Shown: positions 18,781 to 27,949 of the stretch, piece after piece
Numbering within the stretch: the stretch's first letter is position 1
How the letters are laid out: each line of letters opens with the position of its first letter
Position numbers and translations under genes: made by a program
Assembly: GCF_000379445.1 (NCBI RefSeq)
Contig: NZ_KB902271.1
Span: forward strand, 117,153 to 181,152
From: Fangia hongkongensis FSC776 = DSM 21703
GTDB lineage: Bacteria > Pseudomonadota > Gammaproteobacteria > Francisellales > Francisellaceae
Length of the DNA stretch: 64,000 nucleotides
Direction of reading: 5' to 3'
Notes under the pieces: model-generated
The model's database searches: none
What the model was told of the DNA's origin: nothing
What the model saw: the letters and a program-made list of their open reading frames with translations, nothing else

Positions 18781-20127
18781 ATGAACCATAAAGAGATAAT
18801 CAATCATGTTTTAAAAAGTCCAAATCCTAAAGTAAAGCTTGCTATTACCGACATCGATGGGGTACTTAGAGGCAAATATATCAACAAAGAGAAATTTCAA
18901 TCTGCATTAGAGGGTGGCTTTGGTTTTTGTAGTGTTGTCTTTGGTTGGGACTCAAGTGATGCGCTATATAACAATAGCTCCCCTGTGGCTGGATGGCATA
19001 ATGGCTACAAAGATCACATTGCTGAGATTGACCTTTCAAGCTACCGCCAAGTCCCTTGGGATGATGAGGTTAGTTTTTTCCTTGCTGATTTTTCACAGTC
19101 AAATCATCAAGCTTGCCCAAGAACACTATTGAAAAAAATAGCCCATCAAGCTGAGAATATGGGATTTCAAGCACTTTTTTCACAGGAGTTTGAATGGTTT
19201 AACTTTAAAGAGACAAATCAGAGTATCTATAATAAACCACCAAGCGAGCTACAACCTTTAAGCAACGGAATGTTTGGTTACTCTTTATTAAAACTCCAAC
19301 AAAACCATGATTATCTCAATGATTTGTATAATCTATTGTTACAGTTTAATGTGCCACTTGAAGGTCTGCATACAGAGACAGGTCCGGGTGTTCTTGAAGC
19401 TGCCATCTATTACACTGAGATTATTGAATCAGCAGATCGTGCAAGCTTATTTAAAGCAGCAACAAAGGAAATTGCACTTAAACACGGTATTATGCCTACC
19501 TTTATGGCAAAGATATCGCCTGATCTCCCCGGCTCGTCAGGACATGTTCACCAAAGTCTCTCAGATGGCAAAAAGAACCTCTTTTTTGATGCTAATGAGA
19601 CTCATTGCATGAGTCCTTTGATGCAAAGTTATCTTGCCGGTCAAATGAAAGTGTTACCTGAATTGCTACCGATGATCGCCCCAACAGTAAATAGCTATAA
19701 AAGATTGGTGGAGGGCATGTGGGCACCGACCATTATGAACTGGGGAATTGATAACAGAACCACCACTTTTCGCGTGATAAACAACAGCGAAAAAGCGATG
19801 CGCATTGAAGCTCGCGCCCCTGGTGCTGATGCAAATCCCTATCTTGCCATGGCAGCTTTATTAGCAGCTGGGCTTTATGGCATCAAACATAACCTAAGCC
19901 TTGATACCAAAGCCATTGCAGGCAATGGCTATCAAGATGATAACGGGGAAAGGCTAGCGCCTAACCTATGGCAAGCAACACAGAAAATGAAAACCTCCGA
20001 AATTGCCTGTGAGTTATTAGGAGAGGAATTTATCAATCATTTTTCAGCCACCCGTGAATGGGAATGGCAAGAATATTCAAAATCCGTCAGCGATTGGGAA
20101 TATAAACGCTATTTTGAAATTATCTAA
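18781..20127 (+). CDS. Glutamine-synthetase-family gamma-glutamyl-amine ligase (PuuA/GlnA4-like)
   Basis: A 448-residue type I glutamine-synthetase fold enzyme that probably ATP-dependently joins glutamate to an amine. The N-terminus ITDIDGVLRGKYI is that of PuuA-type ligases rather than GlnA. Catalytic segments are present: HTETGPGVLEAAIYYTEI, GSSGHVHQSL (nucleotide/ammonia-site loop), SYKRLVEGMWAP, NRTTTFRV and RIEARAPGADANPYLAMAA. The GlnA adenylylation tyrosine context is not seen. It opens a four-gene operon with an iron alcohol dehydrogenase, a PuuD-like hydrolase and an aldehyde dehydrogenase, which points to amine or amino-alcohol catabolism rather than nitrogen assimilation. No strong promoter was identified in the 286-base upstream gap. 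Confidence 0.85.
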   Translation: MNHKEIINHVLKSPNPKVKLAITDIDGVLRGKYINKEKFQSALEGGFGFCSVVFGWDSSDALYNNSSPVAGWHNGYKDHIAEIDLSSYRQVPWDDEVSFFLADFSQSNHQACPRTLLKKIAHQAENMGFQALFSQEFEWFNFKETNQSIYNKPPSELQPLSNGMFGYSLLKLQQNHDYLNDLYNLLLQFNVPLEGLHTETGPGVLEAAIYYTEIIESADRASLFKAATKEIALKHGIMPTFMAKISPDLPGSSGHVHQSLSDGKKNLFFDANETHCMSPLMQSYLAGQMKVLPELLPMIAPTVNSYKRLVEGMWAPTIMNWGIDNRTTTFRVINNSEKAMRIEARAPGADANPYLAMAALLAAGLYGIKHNLSLDTKAIAGNGYQDDNGERLAPNLWQATQKMKTSEIACELLGEEFINHFSATREWEWQEYSKSVSDWEYKRYFEII

Positions 20128-20137
20128 GGATTAAACT

Positions 20138-21271
20138 ATGAGCAATATAATGCAATTTAACTTTCCAACCACTATCCGCTTTGGATCAGAAGCGCTAAAA
20201 GAAGCACCTTTGTATTTACAACACAATAACTGTAAAAATGTACTTATTGTCACCGACCCAGCCTTAGCACAGCTGCCAATGATTGCGACATTACAAGCGT
20301 TATTAAAAGCACAGCAAATTGACAGCATAATCTTCAGTGAGCTTGCCAAAAACCCGACTGAAAAAGATGTAGAAAACGGGGCTGAGTGCTTTAGAAAACA
20401 CCACTGTGACAGCGTAATTGGAATCGGTGGTGGTGTGAGCATGGATGCAGCCAGAGCCATCATTTTGATGGTCAATCATTCAGGGCACCTGTTTGATTAT
20501 GAAGATGGCACAGGAAATGATGCTCAGGTTAAAGCAGATAATATCCCTTATTTTATTGCAATACCAACAACAAGCGGAACAGGCAGTGAAGTCGGCAGGA
20601 GCGCCATTATTTCTGACAGCACTACCCACCAAAAAAAGGTGATTTTTGCCCCACCACTTTTGGCAAAGGTTATTCTAGCCGATCCAAGCTTAACCTTATC
20701 ACTGCCCAAATCAATTACTGCTGCAACTGGTATCGATGCACTTGTGCATAATGTTGAGGCTTATCTTGTCGATAGCTTTCATCCAATGTGTGATGGGATT
20801 GCCCTTGAGGGTATTCGCCTGATTGATCAATCCCTACTAAAGGCCATTAATACACCCGATGATATCAAGGCAAGATATAACATGATGGCAGCGTCCACTA
20901 TGGGGGCTGTTGCCTTTCAAAAAGGCCTAGGTGTCGTTCATTCACTGGCTCATGCTTTATCTGCATTTAATAATATGCACCACGGGCTTGCCAATGCATT
21001 GATGTTCACCGAGTCACTAAGATTCAATCAAGCGGTTTGTGAGGAGAAGTACCAACACCTAGAGCATATGTTAAAAGTAGAAGATTTTGTCACCTACTGT
21101 GATACGCTCATTACTAAAGCTGGGATTCAAACAGGGCTCAATCACTATGGTATTCATGAAAGTGATCTTGACACCATCGCTGAAATTGCACTTCAAGATA
21201 CTTGTCATTTATCCAACCCTAGAAAAGTCAGCTACTTGGATTTTGTCGCTATTTTAAAGGCAAGCTTATGA
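20138..21271 (+). CDS. Iron-containing alcohol dehydrogenase
   Basis: A 377-residue group III (Fe-ADH) dehydrogenase, which oxidises alcohols with NAD(P). The NAD-binding GIGGGVSMDAAR, PTTSGTGSEVGRSAI and metal ligands are intact: Asp and His in TGIDALVHNVEAYL, and two His in VHSLAHALSAFNNMHHG. It starts ten bases after the ligase and overlaps the next gene by four bases (ATGA), so translation is probably coupled. In the E. coli Puu pathway this position is taken by the FAD oxidase PuuB. An alcohol dehydrogenase here suggests the glutamylated substrate carries a hydroxyl rather than a second amine. Confidence 0.9.
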   Translation: MSNIMQFNFPTTIRFGSEALKEAPLYLQHNNCKNVLIVTDPALAQLPMIATLQALLKAQQIDSIIFSELAKNPTEKDVENGAECFRKHHCDSVIGIGGGVSMDAARAIILMVNHSGHLFDYEDGTGNDAQVKADNIPYFIAIPTTSGTGSEVGRSAIISDSTTHQKKVIFAPPLLAKVILADPSLTLSLPKSITAATGIDALVHNVEAYLVDSFHPMCDGIALEGIRLIDQSLLKAINTPDDIKARYNMMAASTMGAVAFQKGLGVVHSLAHALSAFNNMHHGLANALMFTESLRFNQAVCEEKYQHLEHMLKVEDFVTYCDTLITKAGIQTGLNHYGIHESDLDTIAEIALQDTCHLSNPRKVSYLDFVAILKASL

Positions 21272-22044
21272 GCAAAAGAACCAACATGAAAAAGGTTGGC
21301 ATCACCTGCTGCACGATGCCCCCTGATCAAAAGCGCTCAACTTTTTCACAAAAAAGCTTATTTTATATCGAATCTGATATGGCTAACTTTTTCTCCTCCA
21401 ACAATATCATGCCTATTTTAATTCCTGATTTTAGTGACGAAACAATACTTCAAAGCTTTGTCCTTGAGCTTGATGCCGTTATCTTCCACGGAGGGGATGA
21501 CCTTTGCCCTGAAAGCTATAATGCCCCCTATCTCAATAAAGCAAAATGGCCGGGCAATCGCGCACGTGATATCTATGAGCTTAAAGTAATGGATATTGCT
21601 TTTCAGCATAAAATCCCGATCCTTGGTATCTGTAGAGGACAACAGCTTATTAACACCTACTTTGGTGGCACGCTATATCAAGATATTCAAAGCGAAGTCA
21701 AAAACGCTCTTGAGCATCGAAATGCCAATGACTATGATAAAATCCACCATTCTATTACCTTCACAGATGATAGCCTCCTTGGCACTACAATCTATCCAGA
21801 TGAGCAAAAACCCGTGGTGAATAGCGTTCATCATCAGGCAATAAAATCACTTGGGGAAAAGCTTATTTGTGAAGCTTACTCTCCACAAGATCAAGTCATA
21901 GAAGCAATACGATATGATGATGAAAAACATTTTATTTATGCTGTTCAATGGCACCCTGAATTCAGTCACACACTTGGAAAATGCGTGCTTGATCCACAGC
22001 CACTTTTAGACTATTTCATCCAACAAATAAGTAAAGAGCGCTGA
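21268..22044 (+). CDS. PuuD-like gamma-glutamyl amide hydrolase (class I GATase fold)
   Basis: A 258-residue peptidase C26 enzyme that hydrolyses a gamma-glutamyl amide, releasing glutamate. The nucleophile Cys is in LGICRGQQLINTYFGG, the His-Glu pair in VQWHPEF, and the early HGGDDLCPESY is typical of gamma-glutamyl-GABA hydrolases. The start codon overlaps the stop of the alcohol dehydrogenase (ATGA). In the proposed pathway it acts last, after the aldehyde has been oxidised, giving back glutamate plus GABA, glycine or another amino acid depending on the starting amine. Confidence 0.88.
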   Translation: MSKRTNMKKVGITCCTMPPDQKRSTFSQKSLFYIESDMANFFSSNNIMPILIPDFSDETILQSFVLELDAVIFHGGDDLCPESYNAPYLNKAKWPGNRARDIYELKVMDIAFQHKIPILGICRGQQLINTYFGGTLYQDIQSEVKNALEHRNANDYDKIHHSITFTDDSLLGTTIYPDEQKPVVNSVHHQAIKSLGEKLICEAYSPQDQVIEAIRYDDEKHFIYAVQWHPEFSHTLGKCVLDPQPLLDYFIQQISKER

Positions 22045-22091
22045 ACACTTAAGCGCAAATATTAATCTAAACGAATATAGGGTACTTATAC

Positions 22092-23459
22092 GTGAAAATC
22101 TATAATCCTGCAACAGGCAAAGTAATAACGACACTTGAAGCTGACAATGTAAAAACGATAAAAAGTAAACTTGCGAAAATTCATGTGCAAAATAATGCAT
22201 GGCAACAGCTCGCGCTTGATGAGCGCATCGCTATTATTGACACATTTAAAACCAATTTACTTGAAAGCAAAGATGCACTTACCAATGATTTGACACTCGA
22301 GACAGGCAAGCCGATTAAAGAGTCTCTTGCTGAAATTGAAGGGGCGTGCTATCGCATTGATTATTTCACTGCTCATGCAAAGGAAGTCCTGAAAGAGGAA
22401 TATTTTAATCAAAATACCAATACACAGGAAAAGCTAAGCTATGAGCCCCTTGGTGCAATTGCCAATATCTCTGCCTGGAACTATCCATTTCTTGTTGGCG
22501 TAAATGTTTTTATTCCTGCGCTTATTACTGGCAATCATGTTGCCTACAAACCCTCTGAGTTTGCAAGTTTAACAGGGCTTAATATTCAAGCCTCGTTATA
22601 TCAATCTGGCGTACCGGAAAGTGCATTTCAAACCTTCATTGGGGGCAAAGAGGTTGGTGAGGCTTTATTAAGTGAAGACCTTGATGGTTATTTTTTCACT
22701 GGCAGTTATCATACAGGGCGATTCATTGCTGAGAAAGTAGCATATAAGCTTGTTCCTGTCGGGCTTGAGCTAGGCGGAAAGGATCCAGCCTATGTCAGTG
22801 AATTTAATAGTGATATCAATAAAGTTGCAAGCAGCCTAGTGGAGGGTGCTTTTTATAATAATGGGCAAAGCTGCTGTGCTGTGGAGCGAATTTATGTTCA
22901 TACCAAGCATTATCAAGCATTTTGTCAGGCATTTGTTGACCACAGCAAAGGACTTATTGTTGGCAACCCGATGGATAAGCTTGTGACAAATGGCGCGATT
23001 ACACGCCCGCAACATTTAGCCTTTCTACAAGATCAAGTTGAAGATGCATGCCAAAAAGGGGCAAAGCTGCTCACAGGTGGCAACATCATTCCTTCTGAAG
23101 GCAATTTCTTTGAGCCCACGGTTTTGAGCAATGTGAATCATTCAATGAAAGTTATGTATGAAGAAAGCTTTGGCCCTATCATTGGGATCCAAGAGGTAAA
23201 AGATGAACATCAGGCGCTTACACTTATGAATGATACGCAATATGGCTTAACTGCTAGCATCTTTAGTGACAATGAAGAAGAGGCCAAACATTTTATGCAT
23301 CAACTAGATGCTGGCAATGTCTATATGAACTGTGCTGATCGAGTTTCGCCCTTTTTGCCTTGGGCTGGCAGGAAACGATCAGGACTTGGTGCAACACTTT
23401 CCAAACATGGCTTATATGCCTTTTGCAAAACAAAAGGCTGGCATTTTCGTAAAGCTTAA
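22092..23459 (+). CDS. NAD(P)-dependent aldehyde dehydrogenase
   Basis: A 455-residue ALDH-superfamily enzyme that oxidises an aldehyde to the acid. Visible are the cofactor loop NISAWNYPF, the general-base Glu in GLELGGKDPAYV, the nucleophile in NNGQSCCAVERIYVH (adjacent Cys pair) and EESFGPIIGI near the C-terminus. It starts with GTG. It is the fourth gene of the operon and supplies the aldehyde oxidation of the proposed gamma-glutamyl pathway. It ends immediately against the convergent NTF2-like gene with no spacer. Substrate specificity is inferred only from the neighbours. Confidence 0.9.
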   Translation: MKIYNPATGKVITTLEADNVKTIKSKLAKIHVQNNAWQQLALDERIAIIDTFKTNLLESKDALTNDLTLETGKPIKESLAEIEGACYRIDYFTAHAKEVLKEEYFNQNTNTQEKLSYEPLGAIANISAWNYPFLVGVNVFIPALITGNHVAYKPSEFASLTGLNIQASLYQSGVPESAFQTFIGGKEVGEALLSEDLDGYFFTGSYHTGRFIAEKVAYKLVPVGLELGGKDPAYVSEFNSDINKVASSLVEGAFYNNGQSCCAVERIYVHTKHYQAFCQAFVDHSKGLIVGNPMDKLVTNGAITRPQHLAFLQDQVEDACQKGAKLLTGGNIIPSEGNFFEPTVLSNVNHSMKVMYEESFGPIIGIQEVKDEHQALTLMNDTQYGLTASIFSDNEEEAKHFMHQLDAGNVYMNCADRVSPFLPWAGRKRSGLGATLSKHGLYAFCKTKGWHFRKA

Positions 23460-23816
23460 TTAAACAAAGACTGTACCCTGATGAAATCGAAGTTTCCACT
23501 TGCCGTTGTCCTTACGCCAAATTGAACTTCTATTGGCTTTTTCCAATCCATTATAGTGTGTGATACTGATATAAATCACCTGCATCACAGTTTCACTAAT
23601 AGGCAAAACTTTAAAATCAGGTAATGGAAGCGTGGCTTTAATATCTGCTATTGCTTTTGTATTTAGAATGTCCTTACGAGTATAAATCTTCCCTGAACGG
23701 CCAAATTCAATAAAATCTTCAGCTAGAATACTCTCCATGTAATGAGAGTCAAAACGCGTTTCACTTCGCCATAAAGAAGTTTCAAGCTTTTGTAATAACG
23801 CGATTAAATCACTCAT
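23460..23816 (-). CDS. SnoaL/NTF2-like (DUF4440) protein
   Basis: A 118-residue single-domain protein. The pattern of an N-terminal helix pair ([18 protein letters not shown]), [21 protein letters not shown] and the final strand [18 protein letters not shown] is that of the DUF4440 nuclear-transport-factor-2-like family. Members of this cone-shaped fold bind small ligands or act as enzymes, and nothing here specifies which. It overlaps the end of ftsH by eight bases and is probably translated from the ftsH message. Confidence 0.75.
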   Translation of the reverse strand: MSDLIALLQKLETSLWRSETRFDSHYMESILAEDFIEFGRSGKIYTRKDILNTKAIADIKATLPLPDFKVLPISETVMQVIYISITHYNGLEKANRSSIWRKDNGKWKLRFHQGTVFV

Positions 23817-25797
23817 TACTATCAGGTTTATTGGCTGATTGTTCCTTTTTCACCGCTTCTGTTTCTTGAGGTTTGATCTCAGCATCTTGCTCCTTTTGTG
23901 CTGATCCTGCCGGCGTCTTTGGCAGCTCTTTAGCTGGCTTAGACTCATCCTTTGGTACATAACTACTGCCCCAATCGCCAGGCTCTCTAACCGGCTGCCT
24001 ATCCATTAAATCATCCACCTGCATTGCATCAATGGTCTCATATTTCATTAACGCATCTGCCATCGCATGAAGAATGTCCATATTATCGTTTAATACTTGA
24101 TAAGCTCTTTCATAGTTCTCATCAATAAGACGTCTGACTTCTTTATCAATATCAAGCGCTGTTTCATCCGCAAAATGCTTCGAATTTTTCCCCATTGACT
24201 GTCCAAGAAATGGCTGCTGATCATCTTCATCATACAAAATAGGACCCATTTTTTCTGACAAGCCCCACTTGGTGACCATACTTCTGGCAATGTTAGTCGC
24301 CACTTGAATATCATTGGATGCACCTGTTGTCACTTTCTCATGCCCAAAGATCAAATCTTCTGCAATACGACCGCCAAATATACTTGAAAGACGGCTTAAT
24401 AACTGCTCACGAGACTGACTCACCTGATCACCATCTGGTAGATACATAGTCACACCCAGCGCGCGTCCTCTTGGAATAATACTGACCTTATAGACAGGAT
24501 CATGATCAGGCACCAAACGTCCAACAATTGCATGTCCTGCTTCATGGTAAGCAGTTAGTCGCTTTTGCTCATCAGTCATTGCCATTGAGCGGCGCTCGCT
24601 ACCCATTAAAATTTTATCTTTAGCTTTTTCAAACTCTTCCATGCCGACAACTTTTTTGTCACCTCTAGCGGCAAAAAGTGCAGCTTCATTGACTAAGTTA
24701 GCAAGCTCAGCACCTGAAAATCCAGGTGTCCCACGAGCAATCCAATCAACACGAACTTCATCTGAAACAACAATTTTACGCATGTGAACTTTTAGAATTT
24801 GCTCACGACCTTTAACACTTGGCAAGCCAACTGTTACCTGCCTGTCAAAACGACCTGGTCTTAATAAAGCTGGATCTAAAACATCCGGGCGGTTTGTTGC
24901 TGCAATCACAATCACCCCTTCATTGTCAGCAAAACCATCCATTTCAACAAGCATCTGGTTTAATGTTTGTTCACGCTCATCATGACCACCACCAAGACCT
25001 GCTCCACGATGACGACCCACAGCATCAATCTCATCAATAAAGATAATACAAGGCGCCCGGCGCTTTGCTTGCTCAAACATATCTCGCACACGAGAAGCAC
25101 CAACACCAACGAACATTTCAACAAAATCAGAACCCGAAATTGAGAAAAATGGCACTTTTGCCTCTCCTGCAATTGCACGAGCTAACAGTGTTTTACCTGT
25201 CCCCGGAGGACCAACCATTAAAACACCACGTGGGATTTTCCCACCAATTTTTTCGTATTTAGTTGGGTTTTTAAGAAAATCAACGATCTCAGCAACTTCT
25301 TCTTTTGCTTCATCAACACCGGCAACATCGGCAAGTGTTACTTTAATTTGGTCTTCACCTAAAAGCTTGGCTTTACTTTTTCCAAAGGAGAAAGCGCCGC
25401 TTTTACCGCCACCTGCACGCATCATCAAGAATATAAAGAACCCTGCAATTAATAAAAGTGGCAACCAGTTAAATAAAAATGCCAAGAACAAGCTTGGTTT
25501 TTCTGGCGCTTTTGCAGAGACCTGAGTCTTCTTCTCTAGCATTTGATCAACAATCTTTTCATTGAGCATTGGGGCATAGGTTGTGAATTTCTCCCCGTCA
25601 CTTAAGACCCCAGTAAAGGTTCTGCCATTAACATCCACAGACTGGATCTGTCCATTTTGTAGCTGCTGCACAAAGTTAGAATAGTTAATGGTTTTTGTAT
25701 TTTCAGAGGTTTTGCTCATATTGCTAAATATAAACACAAGCCCAATTGCGATCAGCCCCCAAAATAGTGCATTTCGCAAAAAGTCATTTCTCTTCAT
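23809..25797 (-). CDS. ftsH: ATP-dependent zinc metalloprotease FtsH
   Basis: A membrane-anchored AAA+ protease that degrades misfolded membrane proteins and regulators such as LpxC and sigma-32 in E. coli. At 662 residues it has the normal length. There are two TM segments (about 9-26 and 105-127) around a periplasmic domain, Walker [15 protein letters not shown], Walker [13 protein letters not shown], the second region of homology [20 protein letters not shown], and the zinc site HEAGH. The C-terminal 45 residues form a Lys/Glu/Pro-rich tail beyond the protease domain. The usual partner rlmE is not upstream; the next gene upstream is the flavoprotein at 25980. Confidence 0.98.
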   Translation of the reverse strand: MKRNDFLRNALFWGLIAIGLVFIFSNMSKTSENTKTINYSNFVQQLQNGQIQSVDVNGRTFTGVLSDGEKFTTYAPMLNEKIVDQMLEKKTQVSAKAPEKPSLFLAFLFNWLPLLLIAGFFIFLMMRAGGGKSGAFSFGKSKAKLLGEDQIKVTLADVAGVDEAKEEVAEIVDFLKNPTKYEKIGGKIPRGVLMVGPPGTGKTLLARAIAGEAKVPFFSISGSDFVEMFVGVGASRVRDMFEQAKRRAPCIIFIDEIDAVGRHRGAGLGGGHDEREQTLNQMLVEMDGFADNEGVIVIAATNRPDVLDPALLRPGRFDRQVTVGLPSVKGREQILKVHMRKIVVSDEVRVDWIARGTPGFSGAELANLVNEAALFAARGDKKVVGMEEFEKAKDKILMGSERRSMAMTDEQKRLTAYHEAGHAIVGRLVPDHDPVYKVSIIPRGRALGVTMYLPDGDQVSQSREQLLSRLSSIFGGRIAEDLIFGHEKVTTGASNDIQVATNIARSMVTKWGLSEKMGPILYDEDDQQPFLGQSMGKNSKHFADETALDIDKEVRRLIDENYERAYQVLNDNMDILHAMADALMKYETIDAMQVDDLMDRQPVREPGDWGSSYVPKDESKPAKELPKTPAGSAQKEQDAEIKPQETEAVKKEQSANKPDSNE

Positions 25798-25979
25798 AGA
25801 AGTGTGATCCCTATTGAGTTTTCTTTATCATCTATCATTCTAGATACTTATTATAATACATCGCTTGCCTTGCGCCTATGGCTATACAGTAAAATCTCAT
25901 AATCGACTCAAAGCGCCCGCCACCATAGCACAAAAAAGGACCATATGACAAATGACTTCCACCAACATTTGCCCTTTGA

Positions 25980-27428
25980 CTAGCGAATTGGCGTATCTCC
26001 ACAGCGAAATAGCTCAAGATCATGTTCTTTGACTGCAAGCTGGCTCGAGGCATCTCTTAGCGCAGTTCTCACCCCCTCTTCAACAACTGGGTGGTAAAAA
26101 GGCATTGCAAGAATCTCATCAACACTCATACGATTGGCAATTGCCCATGACAGTAGATGCGCTAAATGCTCACCCTCTGGCGCTTGTAGCTCTGCGCCAA
26201 GAAGTTTGCCATCAGACGCTCTTGCGTAAAGGTGTAAGAGCCCCTGCTCTTTTGATTTCACAATACTTCGGCCTTGCCCTTCAAAGCTCACCTTTCCTGT
26301 AACAAATTCACTATTTGCATCCACTAATTGCTGATAGCGCATACCAACGGTTGCAATATTGGGATCTGAGAATGTAATACCCAAAGAAACCCGCTTAGCA
26401 AAACATTGATTTTGATCGCGAACAGCATTAAAGCCTGCTATACGACCCTGATCAGCGGCTTCATGCAAAAGCGGTCTTTCACCATTGGTATCGCCAACAA
26501 GATAAATATGTGGATAACTATCCAACTGAAAGGTTGTACTACTGAAGTTCGGCAATCCTCGATCCATCTTGATGCCTAATTTATCAAGTCCAAGTTGAGT
26601 CAAATTTGGCGCACGCCCTATTGCTAATAGCGCCTTATCAAATAGCTTAATCTCACCGTCGATATTGACCATAAGCTTATTATCCTCTGAAACCCCAACA
26701 ATATCCGCACCCTCATAGGAAATATTTAGCTCTTGGCTAAATTTATCAGCGACATAACTTTGAATTTCAGGGTCTGTCAGCCCACCGATGCTTTTACCAA
26801 GCCCAACCAATGTGACATCAGCACCAAGTCGAGCAATGGCTTGACCAAGCTCAATTCCAATCACACCAAGCCCAATTACTACCAGTTTTTCTGGAATATT
26901 ATCAAGCTCAAAAAACTGATCTGTTGTGATAATGTGTTCATTATGCGCACGCCACGGCCCCGGAATGATTGGTGTGGAGCCTGTTGCAATGATTACCTTC
27001 TCAGCATGAATAAGCTTGCCAGAGGCTGTTTTAAGTGTATTTGCATCAACAAACTCAACATATTCTCTAACGAGCTTATCCTGCCAGTCATCCATATCAC
27101 TAAATACACCACGGACGAAGCGATCTCTTAATTGTCTAACAAACCCCATGACCTCTTTGGTATTAATGCTTAAGTGCTCCGCACCATGAATGCCCTCGCT
27201 TACAAATGTTTTTCTTCTGGCAAAATCATTTGCCGCTTGAATTAACACTTTAGAAGGCATACATCCTACTCTGGCACAAGTCGTTCCCATATCACCACCA
27301 TCAAATACAAGATAGTCATCGGTGAGTTTTGAGACTTCACGCCTTGCTGAAAGACCTGCTGTCCCGGCGCCTATAATGGCAATTTTAACCTTTTGGCTAT
27401 TTTCAACTGATTGTTTTATTTGCTGCAT
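25980..27428 (-). CDS. Dihydrolipoyl-dehydrogenase-like flavoprotein disulfide reductase
   Basis: A 482-residue class I pyridine-nucleotide disulfide oxidoreductase. FAD is bound by IAIIGAGTAGLSARREV, the redox disulfide is in TTCARVGCMPSKVLI (C-x4-C), NAD(P)H is bound by LVVIGLGVIGIELGQAIARL, and the C-terminal active-site pair is in FYHPVVEEGVRTALRDA. The sequence fits the lipoamide-dehydrogenase branch found outside 2-oxoacid dehydrogenase operons in some gammaproteobacteria. No aceEF or sucAB genes adjoin, so the disulfide substrate could be lipoamide or something else. It is transcribed alone, 182 bases upstream of ftsH. Confidence 0.87.
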   Translation of the reverse strand: MQQIKQSVENSQKVKIAIIGAGTAGLSARREVSKLTDDYLVFDGGDMGTTCARVGCMPSKVLIQAANDFARRKTFVSEGIHGAEHLSINTKEVMGFVRQLRDRFVRGVFSDMDDWQDKLVREYVEFVDANTLKTASGKLIHAEKVIIATGSTPIIPGPWRAHNEHIITTDQFFELDNIPEKLVVIGLGVIGIELGQAIARLGADVTLVGLGKSIGGLTDPEIQSYVADKFSQELNISYEGADIVGVSEDNKLMVNIDGEIKLFDKALLAIGRAPNLTQLGLDKLGIKMDRGLPNFSSTTFQLDSYPHIYLVGDTNGERPLLHEAADQGRIAGFNAVRDQNQCFAKRVSLGITFSDPNIATVGMRYQQLVDANSEFVTGKVSFEGQGRSIVKSKEQGLLHLYARASDGKLLGAELQAPEGEHLAHLLSWAIANRMSVDEILAMPFYHPVVEEGVRTALRDASSQLAVKEHDLELFRCGDTPIR

Positions 27429-27575
27429 AATTAAACTCTATATATTTCACTTACAACCAGTATACTCAGCCCTTGTAAGAAATATAAATATATTGTTTAT
27501 TTAAATTTGATAAGTAAATCTTATTGTAAATCGAATTACCTAAACACAATCTTAGTGAAATGCTAATCATACTAT

Positions 27576-27604
27576 TTGTCTAAAGATTCATCACAAGGTA
27601 TAAT
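27576..27604 (+). promoter_or_regulatory. Predicted sigma-70 promoter ahead of the small membrane protein and proS
   Basis: TTGTCT at 27576-27581 and a perfect TATAAT at 27599-27604 have a 17-base spacer, 32 bases before the next start codon. Confidence 0.45.
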
Positions 27605-27636
27605 TCAGTTATAGTTTCAAAACACGCTCAAGCACT

Positions 27637-27876
27637 ATGTTAAAGTCAACCTTAAACAAGGTCGCAGATATTGTCTTTTTTATTGCCTGCATTGCCTTTA
27701 TTGTTAGTTTGACGCTTGTTTATTACTTCGGTTATTTTAGTATTTCATTTAGTGACTATACCGTCTATTGGGTCTATATCGCCCCACTTGCAATGGTTGC
27801 TTACACGCTTGCAAAAAATTTTTTACTCAAGCCCAAAGCACAACAAGAAGATCAAGCAAACCAAGATAAAACTTAG
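27637..27876 (+). CDS. Small two-helix membrane protein, unknown function
   Basis: A 79-residue protein with two predicted membrane helices (about residues 11-33 and 43-64) and a short Gln/Asp/Lys-rich C-terminal tail (KAQQEDQANQDK). No family recognised. It has its own predicted promoter and lies 73 bases upstream of proS in the same direction. The hydrophobic pattern and Lys-rich inner flanks suggest a real inner-membrane protein rather than a chance frame. Confidence 0.6.
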   Translation: MLKSTLNKVADIVFFIACIAFIVSLTLVYYFGYFSISFSDYTVYWVYIAPLAMVAYTLAKNFLLKPKAQQEDQANQDKT

Positions 27877-27949
27877 AAAATAGGCTTGAACTTAACTTTA
27901 AAACCCATTAACGTTACTATTACTTTTATACGGTATTAAATATCCTCAT

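Noticed and set aside
20131..20475. 114-codon minus-strand frame
   Set aside because: Shadow of the alcohol dehydrogenase gene, which shows conserved motifs in the other strand.
26733..27131. 132-codon plus-strand frame
   Set aside because: It is antisense to the flavoprotein disulfide reductase, which has complete family motifs.
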